Source: Xylanibacter brevis ATCC 19188
GTDB lineage: Bacteria; Bacteroidota; Bacteroidia; Bacteroidales; Bacteroidaceae
NCBI RefSeq assembly: GCF_000621725.1
Contig: NZ_JHXM01000009.1
Coordinates: 62,001-126,000, forward strand
Length of the DNA stretch: 64,000 bases
Direction of reading: 5' to 3'
Of this stretch, positions 35,501 through 43,578 are shown in pieces. The translations under genes and the position numbers were made by a program. Numbering within the stretch: position 1 is the stretch's first letter; each line of letters starts with the position of its first letter. The notes beneath the pieces are model-generated. The model searched no databases. It was not told where the DNA came from and worked only from the letters and a program-made list of their open reading frames with translations.

Positions 35501-35606
35501 GATTACCAACTATACAGGAATTGATCCTGAGGTAGCCAGTGGCGTTGATGGCGACATTTACCCACGTCCTATCACGACGATTCTTGGTGTCAGCTTGAAC
35601 TTCTAA
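32547..35606 (+). CDS. susC: SusC, TonB-dependent starch oligosaccharide transporter
   Basis: A 1019-residue protein: signal peptide (ending G-A-F-A-Q), carboxypeptidase-like domain (about 30-110, G-H-V-K-D-A-T-G-E-A-I-I-G-A), TonB box (V-V-V-I-G-Y-G), plug domain containing I-R-I-R-G-G-S-S-L-N and the barrel, ending L-G-V-S-L-N-F. It imports maltooligosaccharides together with SusD. It is the first of four plus-strand genes and is divergent from lacI, sharing the perfect operator at 32353-32364. The substrate assignment rests on the amylase, pullulanase, GH97 and GH77 genes around it. Confidence 0.96.
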   Translation: MMKQVNIKLPFRMLALVVGLFLAMGAFAQNITVKGHVKDATGEAIIGATVRVAGTQNATITDFDGNFTLQAKQGADIQISYVGYQMATVKAAANLEVVLKDDTAVLENVVVIGYGRAKKSDLTGSVTAIKPDEKNHGLNVNAQDMISGKIAGVSVISGDGRPGGGAQIRIRGGSSLNASNDPLIVIDGLAMDNYGVQGLSNPLSMVNPNDIESFTVLKDASATAIYGSRASNGVIIITTKKGRSGQKPTFNYNSNVSIASVKKTTDVLDGPGLMSYIKKLYGEDSDAYAELGYYDANGNKQYANTDWQDEIFRTALSTDHNLTMSGGMKNMPYRVSIGYTNQSGVVKTDKFERFTGSFNLSPSLLKLNINGKGMIAKNHYAPGVVGAAIAMDPTKAVKSDYPVYRDYFGGYVQNFTGASYDGAANWKYTNKGTGNPVAALNQTNDRATSKSLIGNIEADYSIHGFEDLHLHMNAAMDLSTGKQDTDRQPNSAVANYYGWTNWSTMDTYNLQLSLYAQYMKDFADVHHFDAMAGYEWQHFHKQTDWFGHGTYPAGNTKYAEGTYYDAPKADQITMYKTENFLVSFFGRLNYSLMDRYMLTFTLRADGSSRFNWMKGNPNQQWGYFPAMALAWKMKEESFLKNIDVLTDAKLRLGWGITGQQEGIGDYTYIPVFKPNTNSHALYPVLDNGTTYRPEAFNAHLTWEKTTTWNAGIDLSFLNNRLEFNLDWYYRKTTDLINTVFVAAGSNFRNKVTSNIGSLHNTGFEFMTTVRPIQTKDWQWEVSYNFTYNHNEIDELIDGVGADYFVETGGGLTGTGGNIQAHTVGKPVSAFHVYQQVYDQNGKPIPNAFVDRNGNGYLDSGDRYYYYKPAADVLMGLSSKVQYKNWDLGFSMRASLGNYVFNSTASGSSNVGAGSVYTNGNLNNLRTVAVERGFTNVSQQQYASDYFVENASFLKLDNITLGYSFNKLFGTSINGRAYATVQNVMTITNYTGIDPEVASGVDGDIYPRPITTILGVSLNF

Positions 35607-35644
35607 CACAGTATTAAGGTAAAACAGTAAAAAGAATAAAAGTT

Positions 35645-37330
35645 ATGAAACTGAAATATATAACAACTGTGGTCGCTATTGCCTGCGGAATGTTTTTCAC
35701 GTCATGCGTGAAAGACTTGGAGGTTGAAAATATTAATCCCCAAGATCTGTCAGACTTCAACCAAGACTATATCTTCAACAAAATCTATAGTAATCTTGTT
35801 CTCACTGGACAGACAGGTCCTAATGGTAGTTCCGACTTGGACGACATCGATGAAGGTACTTCAAATATGACACGTCTTATTTGGTATCTTAATGTGCTCA
35901 CTACAGACGAAGGACACTGCTGGTGGAACGACCCTGGTATTCCTGAGTTGAATCATAACTCATGGACAAACTCGAATGTGCTGACTAAGGCACTATATTA
36001 CCGACTCATGTTTGGTGTGACACTATGTAATTTCTATCTGGACAGTGCCACGGGATCTGACGCAGCGACTCTTCAGAAGCGTGCCGAAGCTCGTTTCATG
36101 CGCGCATTCCATTATTTCTATCTGATGGACCTCTATGCCAATCCACCGTTCCTGACTAAATTGTCGAGCGAAAAAGCGCCTCAGATTCAGCGCGCAGACC
36201 TCTTCAAATATTTGGAAGGCGAACTGTTAGACATTATTGGAGAAGGCTCTGGCAATGAGGTATTAGCAGACGCGAAGGCTACCGACTATGGCCGTGCCGA
36301 CAAGGCTGCAGGCTATCTGCTGCTGGCTCGCATGTATCTAAACGCAGAAGTATATACAGGTACTGCTCGTTGGAACGATGCGAAGACCTATGCAGACAAA
36401 GCGATAAACACCAGCTATAAGCTTTGTACGACTCCGAAGAATGGTTTCAGCGCTTACCAATTACTCTTCATGGGCGATAACGACACCAACGGTGCTCAAG
36501 ACGAAATCATTCTCCCTGCCCTTCATGATGGTGACAAAACCCAGACATGGGGTGGTTCACTCTACATGATAGCAAGCAACATGTCAGACAAGATGCGTGA
36601 AATGGATCTTTATGGTGCTACTGATGAAAATGGTGATGCCATCAAGGGTTACGGCACCAATCAGGCATGGGACCGTGGCGTACGCGCACGCAAACAGTTC
36701 TCTCAGGTATTCTTTGGCAGCAAATCATCCTCTGCCCCCAGTGGTCTTCCCAAGGACATCGTAACGAGTGCTGGAGACGACCGTGCTATTTTCTACACCA
36801 CTGGTCAGACCATGAGTATCGAGACTGAATCATCTACAAGCAATGGTCTCGTCTATATGAAATACAACAACCTCCATGCTGATGGCACATCGGGACACGA
36901 CCCCAGCGGTCGTTTTGTCGACACCGACTATCCCATGTTGCGTCTTGCTGAGGCATACCTCATTTCTGCTGAAGCCGATGCTCGTCTGAATGATGGAACA
37001 TGTACATCGGCAGGCATAGAGCGTATCAAGGATTTGCGTAAGCGTGCCAATGTTAAGAGTTCCAACAAGTACGATGGAACAAGCCCGGAGGCTTTAACCA
37101 GTGTTACACTGGAGAACATCTTCCAGGAATGGTCACGCGAGTTTGGCTTTGAAGGAATGCGCCGTATGGTACTTGTTCGCTGGAACCGCTTTGCAGGTCA
37201 GAGCGACTATACTTGGGAATGGATGGGCGGAACAAAGGCCGGAACACAGTTCGACAAGCGCTTCAATATCTTCCCCATTCCTGACAGCGAATTGAATGCG
37301 AACCCCAACATTAAGCCTAATTACAATTAA
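35645..37330 (+). CDS. susD: SusD, starch-binding outer membrane lipoprotein
   Basis: A 561-residue SusD-family lipoprotein with lipobox F-F-T-S-C (Cys about residue 21). Recognisable features are N-I-N-P-Q-D-L near the N-terminus, the TPR helix sequence R-F-M-R-A-F-H-Y-F-Y-L-M-D-L and the end F-P-I-P-D-S-E-L. W-W-N-D-P-G-I-P-E-L near residue 97 resembles the segment of the Bacteroides SusD used for starch binding. It follows susC after 38 bp and would cap the SusC barrel. Confidence 0.95.
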   Translation: MKLKYITTVVAIACGMFFTSCVKDLEVENINPQDLSDFNQDYIFNKIYSNLVLTGQTGPNGSSDLDDIDEGTSNMTRLIWYLNVLTTDEGHCWWNDPGIPELNHNSWTNSNVLTKALYYRLMFGVTLCNFYLDSATGSDAATLQKRAEARFMRAFHYFYLMDLYANPPFLTKLSSEKAPQIQRADLFKYLEGELLDIIGEGSGNEVLADAKATDYGRADKAAGYLLLARMYLNAEVYTGTARWNDAKTYADKAINTSYKLCTTPKNGFSAYQLLFMGDNDTNGAQDEIILPALHDGDKTQTWGGSLYMIASNMSDKMREMDLYGATDENGDAIKGYGTNQAWDRGVRARKQFSQVFFGSKSSSAPSGLPKDIVTSAGDDRAIFYTTGQTMSIETESSTSNGLVYMKYNNLHADGTSGHDPSGRFVDTDYPMLRLAEAYLISAEADARLNDGTCTSAGIERIKDLRKRANVKSSNKYDGTSPEALTSVTLENIFQEWSREFGFEGMRRMVLVRWNRFAGQSDYTWEWMGGTKAGTQFDKRFNIFPIPDSELNANPNIKPNYN

Positions 37331-37355
37331 GCAAACCTAATAATACTATACAGAT

Positions 37356-38573
37356 ATGAAAAAGTTAAGCATTATATTTTCATTGATGGTAAGTGTTTTC
37401 TTTATGGTAGCTTGTGATGCTGATCGCGATGACAATCCCGTCATAGACCTGTCAAAGACACAAGAGCCCATTACATTAAACACGCCGACGTTTGCCAATA
37501 GTACATACGACTTGGCAAACACAGACTCAGTGACGTTGACCTGTACGGCACCCAGCTACGGATTTCCAGCAACGGTGACATATGTTATACAGATATCAAT
37601 AGATAGCGACATGTCTGATCCCAGTGAGCTGACAACAACCTATTATCAGAATAAGATGATTGTTCCTGGCAAAGAGATTGCCATGGCAACCACCAAGCAG
37701 ATGATTAAAAAGAAAGGACTGAAACAGGAAGACTTCCCTGTTGAGACACCAGCTTACATACGTATCCGTGCTTACATTGCCGGAACTCCTGAAACAGAGA
37801 CTACGTCAAACATCGTTAAACTGAACAAGGTCAAACTTAATTTCGCTCTGCCTGATGTTGTGATGCCTGACTCATTATTCGTCATTGGTACATTTAACGA
37901 TAACGATTGGGAGAAAGCAGTCAAGACCATACAGGTCAACAACTCTACCCAGAACCATTGGCGTATGGTTTGGCTTGACAAGAGGGGTGTTCGCCTCAGT
38001 CCAATTAAGGGAGAGCCAAACTTTGACGACAATATGATCACTCCAGTCTACAAATGTAATACACTTGGCTTCTATGTATCTAACGACGGACTTGTAACGA
38101 CAGATACTCCAGGTTGGTACATTATGCTGGTTGAAGGCGTCGGCAATAATGAGAAACGTCAGTTAACCCTGACCTACAGATTCTACGAAGCTAATGTATG
38201 GCTCATCGGTCCTGCATTAGAAGATGTTCTTGGTGATGACATTAAGGACTTCTGGGTGGAAAAGACATTGAGAACCAACTATACAGACTATGTTAAGTTT
38301 ACGGTTCCTACAACAATGAATGGCCAGTTCGTATCTCCCCCACTGCCAGGAGACACCGAGGCTGACGATGGCGGTGTACGTGCATATGTAAGCATCAAGT
38401 GGGATTGGTGGCAAACAGAGTTCATGGCATATCCCAAAGACCGCACCAGCAGTTCATGTGTTATTAAGTACCGTGGTAATGGTGATGAGGTGAAACCGTT
38501 TGTCAGCGCAAGCAAAGGACAGCGTATCTATCTGAATTTCTGCGACGATACGGGTGAGATAAAAAATGAGTAG
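37356..38573 (+). CDS. SusE-like surface starch-binding lipoprotein
   Basis: A 405-residue lipoprotein (lipobox F-M-V-A-C) following susD by 25 bp. The N-terminal part (about 35-150) is an immunoglobulin-like SusE domain (S-V-T-L-T-C-T-A-P-S-Y-G-F-P), followed by beta modules beginning at L-F-V-I-G-T-F-N-D-N-D-W and V-W-L-I-G-P-A, which are the starch-binding repeats of the SusE/SusF group. It holds starch at the cell surface for the SusCD importer. It is called SusE-like because SusE and SusF are hard to separate by sequence alone. Confidence 0.85.
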   Translation: MKKLSIIFSLMVSVFFMVACDADRDDNPVIDLSKTQEPITLNTPTFANSTYDLANTDSVTLTCTAPSYGFPATVTYVIQISIDSDMSDPSELTTTYYQNKMIVPGKEIAMATTKQMIKKKGLKQEDFPVETPAYIRIRAYIAGTPETETTSNIVKLNKVKLNFALPDVVMPDSLFVIGTFNDNDWEKAVKTIQVNNSTQNHWRMVWLDKRGVRLSPIKGEPNFDDNMITPVYKCNTLGFYVSNDGLVTTDTPGWYIMLVEGVGNNEKRQLTLTYRFYEANVWLIGPALEDVLGDDIKDFWVEKTLRTNYTDYVKFTVPTTMNGQFVSPPLPGDTEADDGGVRAYVSIKWDWWQTEFMAYPKDRTSSSCVIKYRGNGDEVKPFVSASKGQRIYLNFCDDTGEIKNE

Positions 38574-38591
38574 TAATATAATAACATAGAA

Positions 38592-39767
38592 ATGATTATG
38601 AAAAAGATATTATCATTATTGATGCTCGTCATCGCAGGCTGGTCACTGACCGCCTGTGATGAAAGCCACAATGACTATCCGATGCCACCTGTTTACCCGC
38701 AGGAGCCCGTAATAACAGTTGACGGTTTCCAGGCCGCAGTTTCTGCCGCAGCCACAACCCCTATTGACTTAGGTGTCATGACGGAAGATGCTGTCAAGAT
38801 GTTTACCCTTACCACAGGAACTCTACCCAGTGGAATAACTTTTGAGAATTTACGCATCGAAGCAAGACCTGTGGACAAACCTAAGTCACAGCCTCATGAT
38901 GTTATGGCAACAGAAGACGGAAATGTCACTAAGGAGGAGCTTACTAATCTGGTGTATGCTTTCTATGGCAAAAAAGCTACAGAACGTACATTCACAGCTC
39001 AGGTACTGGCAAATGCAGTTCATGACAAAGAAGCGCAATTAATCTACCTGTCCGACCCCTTCACAATCAGGATTACACCTGAGAAGCTTGAAGATCCGTA
39101 CTACTATCTGTTTGGTAAGGCAACAGGAAATGTGACGGCCGACAATGCTTACAAGTACGTCATGACTCCTATTGAAGGTAACGACATGGCATTCTCGTAC
39201 ACCACAAAGTATACCGCACGTACGGCTGGTGACATATTGGTATGGAATATCAGCTACTGGAAGAACGACTATCCTAAGAAGGACTTCTCTAAAGTCTATG
39301 CAACTGAAACCAAAAACGACAAGTCTATAAACGGAAATGTTGTTCAGGGCAACAAGGACAACTTCTTCATTGCTCCAACAGCTGAGTACTACACATTCAC
39401 CATTGATCTGGAGGCACTTACCTTTAAGTGGGAAAAACTTGAGAACCAGAATCCTACCACTTATACCAGTATTGCCATGTTACTTGCCAGCGACAACAGC
39501 GAGATTGAACTCACTGCTGTTGATCCTACCAAGCATAATTGGTACTATCGTCATACATTCGCCAGCGACACTGACCTGAAGTTCCGTGCTAATCATAGCG
39601 ATGACATGGTTTGGGGCTATGGCGAAAACGACAAGGAATGGAATGCCGGTATTGATTGGGCAAAGATTTGCACAAAGGACAAGAAGAACATTACTGTACC
39701 AGCAGGTACCTATGATGTTTACTTCTGTGACATCACTGGTGCAGCCCACTTTGTCCCCGTAGAATAG
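38592..39767 (+). CDS. SusF/SusE-like surface starch-binding lipoprotein
   Basis: A 391-residue lipoprotein (W-S-L-T-A-C, Cys about residue 19) 18 bp after the SusE-like gene. A second ATG at 38598 gives a cleaner signal peptide and is a possible start. Starch-binding-like modules follow the N-terminal Ig domain, with Y-Y-L-F-G-K-A-T-G-N-V and the aromatic pattern typical of this group (W-Y-Y-R-H-T-F, W-G-Y-G-E-N-D-K-E-W-N-A-G). It is the last gene of the susC operon; a hairpin follows at 39792. Confidence 0.83.
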   Translation: MIMKKILSLLMLVIAGWSLTACDESHNDYPMPPVYPQEPVITVDGFQAAVSAAATTPIDLGVMTEDAVKMFTLTTGTLPSGITFENLRIEARPVDKPKSQPHDVMATEDGNVTKEELTNLVYAFYGKKATERTFTAQVLANAVHDKEAQLIYLSDPFTIRITPEKLEDPYYYLFGKATGNVTADNAYKYVMTPIEGNDMAFSYTTKYTARTAGDILVWNISYWKNDYPKKDFSKVYATETKNDKSINGNVVQGNKDNFFIAPTAEYYTFTIDLEALTFKWEKLENQNPTTYTSIAMLLASDNSEIELTAVDPTKHNWYYRHTFASDTDLKFRANHSDDMVWGYGENDKEWNAGIDWAKICTKDKKNITVPAGTYDVYFCDITGAAHFVPVE

Positions 39768-39791
39768 CAATCATCTGATTATCAATTAAAA

Positions 39792-39826
39792 GAAGTGAGG
39801 TGTGGTTAATGCAACCCACCCACTTC
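39792..39826 (+). terminator. Imperfect hairpin after the susCDEF-like operon
   Basis: GAAGTGAGGTGTGGTT (39792-39807) pairs with AACCCACCCACTTC (39813-39826) with two single-base bulges, followed by CTTACAACCTTAG. It is a weak terminator candidate. Confidence 0.45.
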
Positions 39827-39845
39827 CTTACAACCTTAGAAACGC

Positions 39846-39857
39846 GAAAACGTTTGC
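39846..39857 (+). promoter_or_regulatory. LacI-type operator upstream of the three-repeat starch-binding gene
   Basis: GAAAACGTTTGC matches 11 of 12 bases of the susC operator. Its centre is 61.5 bp upstream of the -7 box at 39913. Confidence 0.75.
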
Positions 39858-39912
39858 ATCTCGCTAATTACATTTTTTTTCAAGAACGTGAACACACATT
39901 CCAAAAAATATT

Positions 39913-39920
39913 TAATTTTG
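39913..39920 (+). promoter_or_regulatory. -7 box of the three-repeat starch-binding gene
   Basis: TAATTTTG fits TAnnTTTG; the ATG is at 39999. Confidence 0.65.
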
Positions 39921-39998
39921 CCACAGAAAGGACATGACGCGTTAAAACAACAGAACATTAATTCTTACTATAATTATTAACTTTAAAACGAAACAATT

Positions 39999-41180
39999 AT
40001 GAAGAAAATTTTTACGCTATTAGTAATGCTGGCAGCAGCCCTTGGCATGCAGGCACAAGACACATGGACCATTGCTGGTGATGCAGCTTTGATGGGTGAT
40101 GGTTGGAATCCTGCTTCAGAGACTAACGTCATGACCACGACTGACAACATCCACTATACTTTGGTCAAGGAGAACGTGATGTTGAAGAAAAACACCTATT
40201 ACTTCAAAGCTTGTGTCAATGGAGGTTGGCCTAATGCTATCGGTAAAGATGGAGTGAGCGGTGATGACGCTCAGAACGTACCCATTGAAATTGCAGAAAA
40301 TGGTGCATACAGAATCACATTCTCACTTGATCTTACTGAGGGGAAAGTTGCGTTAAATGCAGCAGCCGAAAAAACCGGTGAATACGATGGGCCAACGGAA
40401 AGCACCGTAGTCCTCGCTGGTGCTACCGCAATTTTTGGTGAAAGCTGGAAAGCAGATGCTGAAGCTAATACAATGATTACAAAGGATGGTATTCACTATA
40501 CTTTGCAAAAAACTGATGTCATTCTGGAAGCATATGTTAATTATGAATTCAAAATTGTAGTTGACGGACAATGGAATGGTAATGCTGGCGAAGGCAAATT
40601 TGCTTCAAAAGACGAAGAGGGAAAAGATTATCCCAACATTACGATTGCAGTTGTAGAGAATGGTAAATACACCATTAGCTTTAGCGTAGACCTTGAGAAC
40701 AGAGAATTTACCGTGGAAACCACAAAGACAGGTGATGTTATCATTGCTGAAAAGACTTGGACAATTGCAGGTAGCAGCGAACCTATCTTCGGTACAACTT
40801 GGGATCCTACAAATACAAAAAACGACATGGTTAAGTTGGAAGACGGCTCATTCGAACTGATTAAGCCTAACATCGAACTTGATGCAACAGAATTCCAATT
40901 CAAAGTATGTGCAAACCATAGTTGGGACGAGTCATATGGTGATGGTGGTGAAAACATGAATTTCACAGTTGAGCTTGCTGGCACCTATGACGTCATCTTC
41001 ACATTCATTCCTGACTCTAAGTTCCTCTCAGTTGAATTGACGGAACCAGATCCAGCAGGAATTAGCACTGTAAAGACCATCAAAGCCAACAATGCTATCT
41101 ACAACATGCAAGGTCAGCGCATCAATAAAGCATTCCGCGGTATCGCTATCCAGAATGGTCGTAAGATGCTGATGAAGTAA
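39999..41180 (+). CDS. Free-standing secreted starch-binding protein with three tandem SusE/F-type repeats
   Basis: A 393-residue protein with an ordinary signal peptide (ending L-G-M-Q-A-Q) and no lipobox Cys. Three repeats of about 110 residues begin at W-T-I-A-G-D-A-A-L-M-G, V-V-L-A-G-A-T-A-I-F-G and W-T-I-A-G-S-S-E-P-I-F-G; each has a Y-T-L-x-K or F-E-L-x-K strand and a Y-x-F-K-V/A/I strand, the layout of SusE/SusF starch-binding modules. It ends with A-I-Y-N-M-Q-G-Q-R-I and I-A-I-Q-N-G-R-K-M. It has its own operator and promoter. It has no catalytic domain, so it likely serves to hold starch extracellularly, possibly as a partner of the two alpha-amylases downstream. Confidence 0.8.
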   Translation: MKKIFTLLVMLAAALGMQAQDTWTIAGDAALMGDGWNPASETNVMTTTDNIHYTLVKENVMLKKNTYYFKACVNGGWPNAIGKDGVSGDDAQNVPIEIAENGAYRITFSLDLTEGKVALNAAAEKTGEYDGPTESTVVLAGATAIFGESWKADAEANTMITKDGIHYTLQKTDVILEAYVNYEFKIVVDGQWNGNAGEGKFASKDEEGKDYPNITIAVVENGKYTISFSVDLENREFTVETTKTGDVIIAEKTWTIAGSSEPIFGTTWDPTNTKNDMVKLEDGSFELIKPNIELDATEFQFKVCANHSWDESYGDGGENMNFTVELAGTYDVIFTFIPDSKFLSVELTEPDPAGISTVKTIKANNAIYNMQGQRINKAFRGIAIQNGRKMLMK

Positions 41181-41227
41181 TATACTAATAATCGTAAATC
41201 GATACAACTCGATTTACAACAATACAT

Positions 41228-41265
41228 GAAGAGGCGGACATCCATGATGAGATGTCCGCCTCTTC
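41228..41265 (+). terminator. Terminator after the starch-binding protein gene
   Basis: A perfect 15-bp stem (41228-41242 with 41251-41265) around an 8-nt loop is followed by TATATTAC. Confidence 0.75.
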
Positions 41266-41276
41266 TATATTACAGG

Positions 41277-41288
41277 ACAACCGATTGC
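41277..41288 (+). promoter_or_regulatory. Degenerate LacI-type operator upstream of the first alpha-amylase
   Basis: ACAACCGATTGC matches 9 of 12 bases of GCAAACGTTTGC, including the central CG. Its centre lies 61.5 bp upstream of the -7 box at 41344, the same distance seen at the strong sites, which is the reason for calling it. Confidence 0.5.
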
Positions 41289-41343
41289 ATATACACAATT
41301 AAGTTTTTACACTAAAAGAGATATAACCAATCATTAATATTCG

Positions 41344-41351
41344 TATATTTG
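41344..41351 (+). promoter_or_regulatory. -7 box of the first alpha-amylase
   Basis: TATATTTG fits TAnnTTTG; the ATG is at 41381. Confidence 0.65.
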
Positions 41352-41380
41352 CAAGACAATAACTATAAAGCGCGAAAACG

Positions 41381-43399
41381 ATGAAAAAGCTACTACTTTC
41401 ACTGCTAACGCTTCTTGTATCTTCACCAATGATGGCACAGGGTTGGCCATCAGAATACAAGGGAGTCATGTTGCAAGCCTTTTATTGGGACTCCTATAAC
41501 AAGGCTTCAAAATGGACAAATCTACAAGCACAGGTTGACGAGTTATCACAGTATTTCCAACTGGTATGGATACCACAGAGCGGTAACTGCAATGGAAAAT
41601 CCATGGGTTACGACCCATACTATTTGTTTCCAGGTACTGACCACTATACCAGTTCTTTTGGAAGCGAAAAGCAATTACGCTCAATGATTAGCACCTTTAA
41701 AGAAAAAAAAATAGAAACAATTGCTGATGTAGTCATCAACCACCGAAAAAGCGGAAGCGGATGGTTTGGGTTTCCCACAGAAACATATAACAACATCACC
41801 TACACGATGACCTCGACAGATGTCTGCAGCGACGATGACAACGGCAAGGCACAAACAGAAGCCACACGTCTGAAAGTGGCCCTCGGCGCTGCAGACACAG
41901 GCGAAGGTTGGGATGGCATGCGCGACCTTGATCACAAGAGCGAGAATGTTCAAAATATAGTCAAAGCCTATCTCCATGCGTTACTGGAGGATTTAGGCTA
42001 TGCAGGCTTCCGCTATGACATGGTAAAGGGTTATAGTGGCACATTCACAGGCCTCTATAATAAAGACTCTAGCCCCAAATACTCGGTGGGAGAATACTGG
42101 GATGGAAATGCGTCAAATGTAAAATCATGGATTAACAGCACTAAGGTTGATAATGTCATTCAAAGTGCAGCTTTCGATTTTCCATTCAGATATACTGTCC
42201 GTGATGCATGCAATAATGGAAACTGGGCAAAACTAGCCAATAGTAGTCTTGCATCAGATGGCAACTACAGACGATATGGTGTCACCTTCATTGAGAACCA
42301 CGACACGGAATTCCGTTCTGCAAATGCGCCACAAGATCCCATCAAAAAAGACACATTGGCAGGTAACGCACACATGCTGGCAATGCCAGGAACACCTTGT
42401 GTATTCTTAAAGCACTGGATTGACTGCAAGGAATTCATCAAGCCAATGATTGAGGCCAGAAGACTAGCAGGCATTAGCAACACCAGTAGTATCACACGAC
42501 TAAAGAACAGCACCGCTTGTTATGCGTTCTCTACAGACGACCGTCTGATAGCCGTGCTTGGAAACGTATCAAACTATGCACCAACCGACAATGGATGGGT
42601 AAAGATTTTGGATGGCTACCATTACGCTTATTACATCCGCAATACAGTTGGAAATACAGCATGGATCAGTCATGCATCAGGCAAGTATCAAGGAGAGCAG
42701 AAGGTAATACTTGCTGCAATAACTACTCAGAATGCCCGCATAGTTTATACTACAGACGGTTCAACTCCTACGGCTTCGAGTCCTAGTGTAGCTAGCGGTG
42801 AGAAGATTACCATTCCTATTGGCACAACAACCTTGAAGGCTGCCATGCTTGTCAATGGAAACATCACAGGCGACATCATCACACGTGAGTATGAAGTGGA
42901 ATATGTAGAGCCTTTCTCTATTCCGAGTTTCTGTACCGTAGCTGATGGTGAGGTGTGCGCCTTCTTCGAAGCTCCTATAACATGGACGAATACCATCAAG
43001 TGCTGGGCGTGGAACGCCAACAATAGCAACGCCAACTATACGGGGGGCACATGGCCAGGCGTTGAATGCACCAAGTTAGGAACGAACAACGGGAAGGATG
43101 TATGGAAGTGGACATTCAAAGCTACCGATTACAAGGGTAGCGGTAATGCCACCCAACCTACTCTTATCATTTTTAGTAGCAATGGTGACCCACAGACAGA
43201 CAACCTGACATTCAAGAACGGAGGATACTACAATCAAGATGGCTTACGCGACATTGTCACAGGTATCGGTAACGTCGTTAATAAGCAACAAAACAGATTG
43301 CAACGATATTATACCATAGACGGTCGCTATGCGGGAAACGACAAATCCACACTGCCGCACGGTATCTTTATCACCAACGGGAAAAAGTTCGTACGATAA
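41381..43399 (+). CDS. Secreted alpha-amylase, GH13, with C-terminal starch-binding module
   Basis: A 672-residue enzyme with signal peptide ending M-M-A-Q-G and no lipobox. The GH13 barrel (about 22-420) shows D-V-V-I-N-H, nucleophile Asp in G-F-R-Y-D-M-V-K-G-Y, acid Glu in V-G-E-Y-W-D-G and the third Asp in I-E-N-H-D-T-E. It is followed by a chitobiase-C-terminal-like Ig module (V-Y-T-T-D-G-S-T-P, about 450-510), a CBM26-type starch-binding module (about 520-630, W-A-W-N-A-N-N) and a short tail ending I-F-I-T-N-G-K-K-F-V-R. It would cut starch outside the cell. It is the paralogue of the next gene and stands in the role of SusG, but lacks a lipid anchor. Confidence 0.92.
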   Translation: MKKLLLSLLTLLVSSPMMAQGWPSEYKGVMLQAFYWDSYNKASKWTNLQAQVDELSQYFQLVWIPQSGNCNGKSMGYDPYYLFPGTDHYTSSFGSEKQLRSMISTFKEKKIETIADVVINHRKSGSGWFGFPTETYNNITYTMTSTDVCSDDDNGKAQTEATRLKVALGAADTGEGWDGMRDLDHKSENVQNIVKAYLHALLEDLGYAGFRYDMVKGYSGTFTGLYNKDSSPKYSVGEYWDGNASNVKSWINSTKVDNVIQSAAFDFPFRYTVRDACNNGNWAKLANSSLASDGNYRRYGVTFIENHDTEFRSANAPQDPIKKDTLAGNAHMLAMPGTPCVFLKHWIDCKEFIKPMIEARRLAGISNTSSITRLKNSTACYAFSTDDRLIAVLGNVSNYAPTDNGWVKILDGYHYAYYIRNTVGNTAWISHASGKYQGEQKVILAAITTQNARIVYTTDGSTPTASSPSVASGEKITIPIGTTTLKAAMLVNGNITGDIITREYEVEYVEPFSIPSFCTVADGEVCAFFEAPITWTNTIKCWAWNANNSNANYTGGTWPGVECTKLGTNNGKDVWKWTFKATDYKGSGNATQPTLIIFSSNGDPQTDNLTFKNGGYYNQDGLRDIVTGIGNVVNKQQNRLQRYYTIDGRYAGNDKSTLPHGIFITNGKKFVR

Positions 43400-43405
43400 A
43401 AAACT

Positions 43406-43443
43406 GCAACCAGCCTGAATGATTTTGCATTCAGGCTGGTTGC
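43406..43443 (+). terminator. Terminator after the first alpha-amylase
   Basis: A perfect 16-bp stem (43406-43421 with 43428-43443) and 6-nt loop is followed by TTTCATATTCC. Confidence 0.8.
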
Positions 43444-43462
43444 TTTCATATTCCTCACTCGC

Positions 43463-43474
43463 GCAAACGTTTTC
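43463..43474 (+). promoter_or_regulatory. LacI-type operator upstream of the second alpha-amylase
   Basis: GCAAACGTTTTC matches 11 of 12 bases of the susC operator. Its centre is 61.5 bp upstream of the -7 box at 43530. Confidence 0.75.
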
Positions 43475-43529
43475 ATTTTATCCTAGTCTCTTTTTGCACA
43501 CACGACACATGTACTATCACAAAAAAAAC

Positions 43530-43537
43530 TATTTTTG
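43530..43537 (+). promoter_or_regulatory. -7 box of the second alpha-amylase
   Basis: TATTTTTG fits TAnnTTTG; the ATG is at 43579. Confidence 0.65.
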
Positions 43538-43578
43538 CTAAATAAAACTATAAGTACAACTAACGATTAAATTTTATC

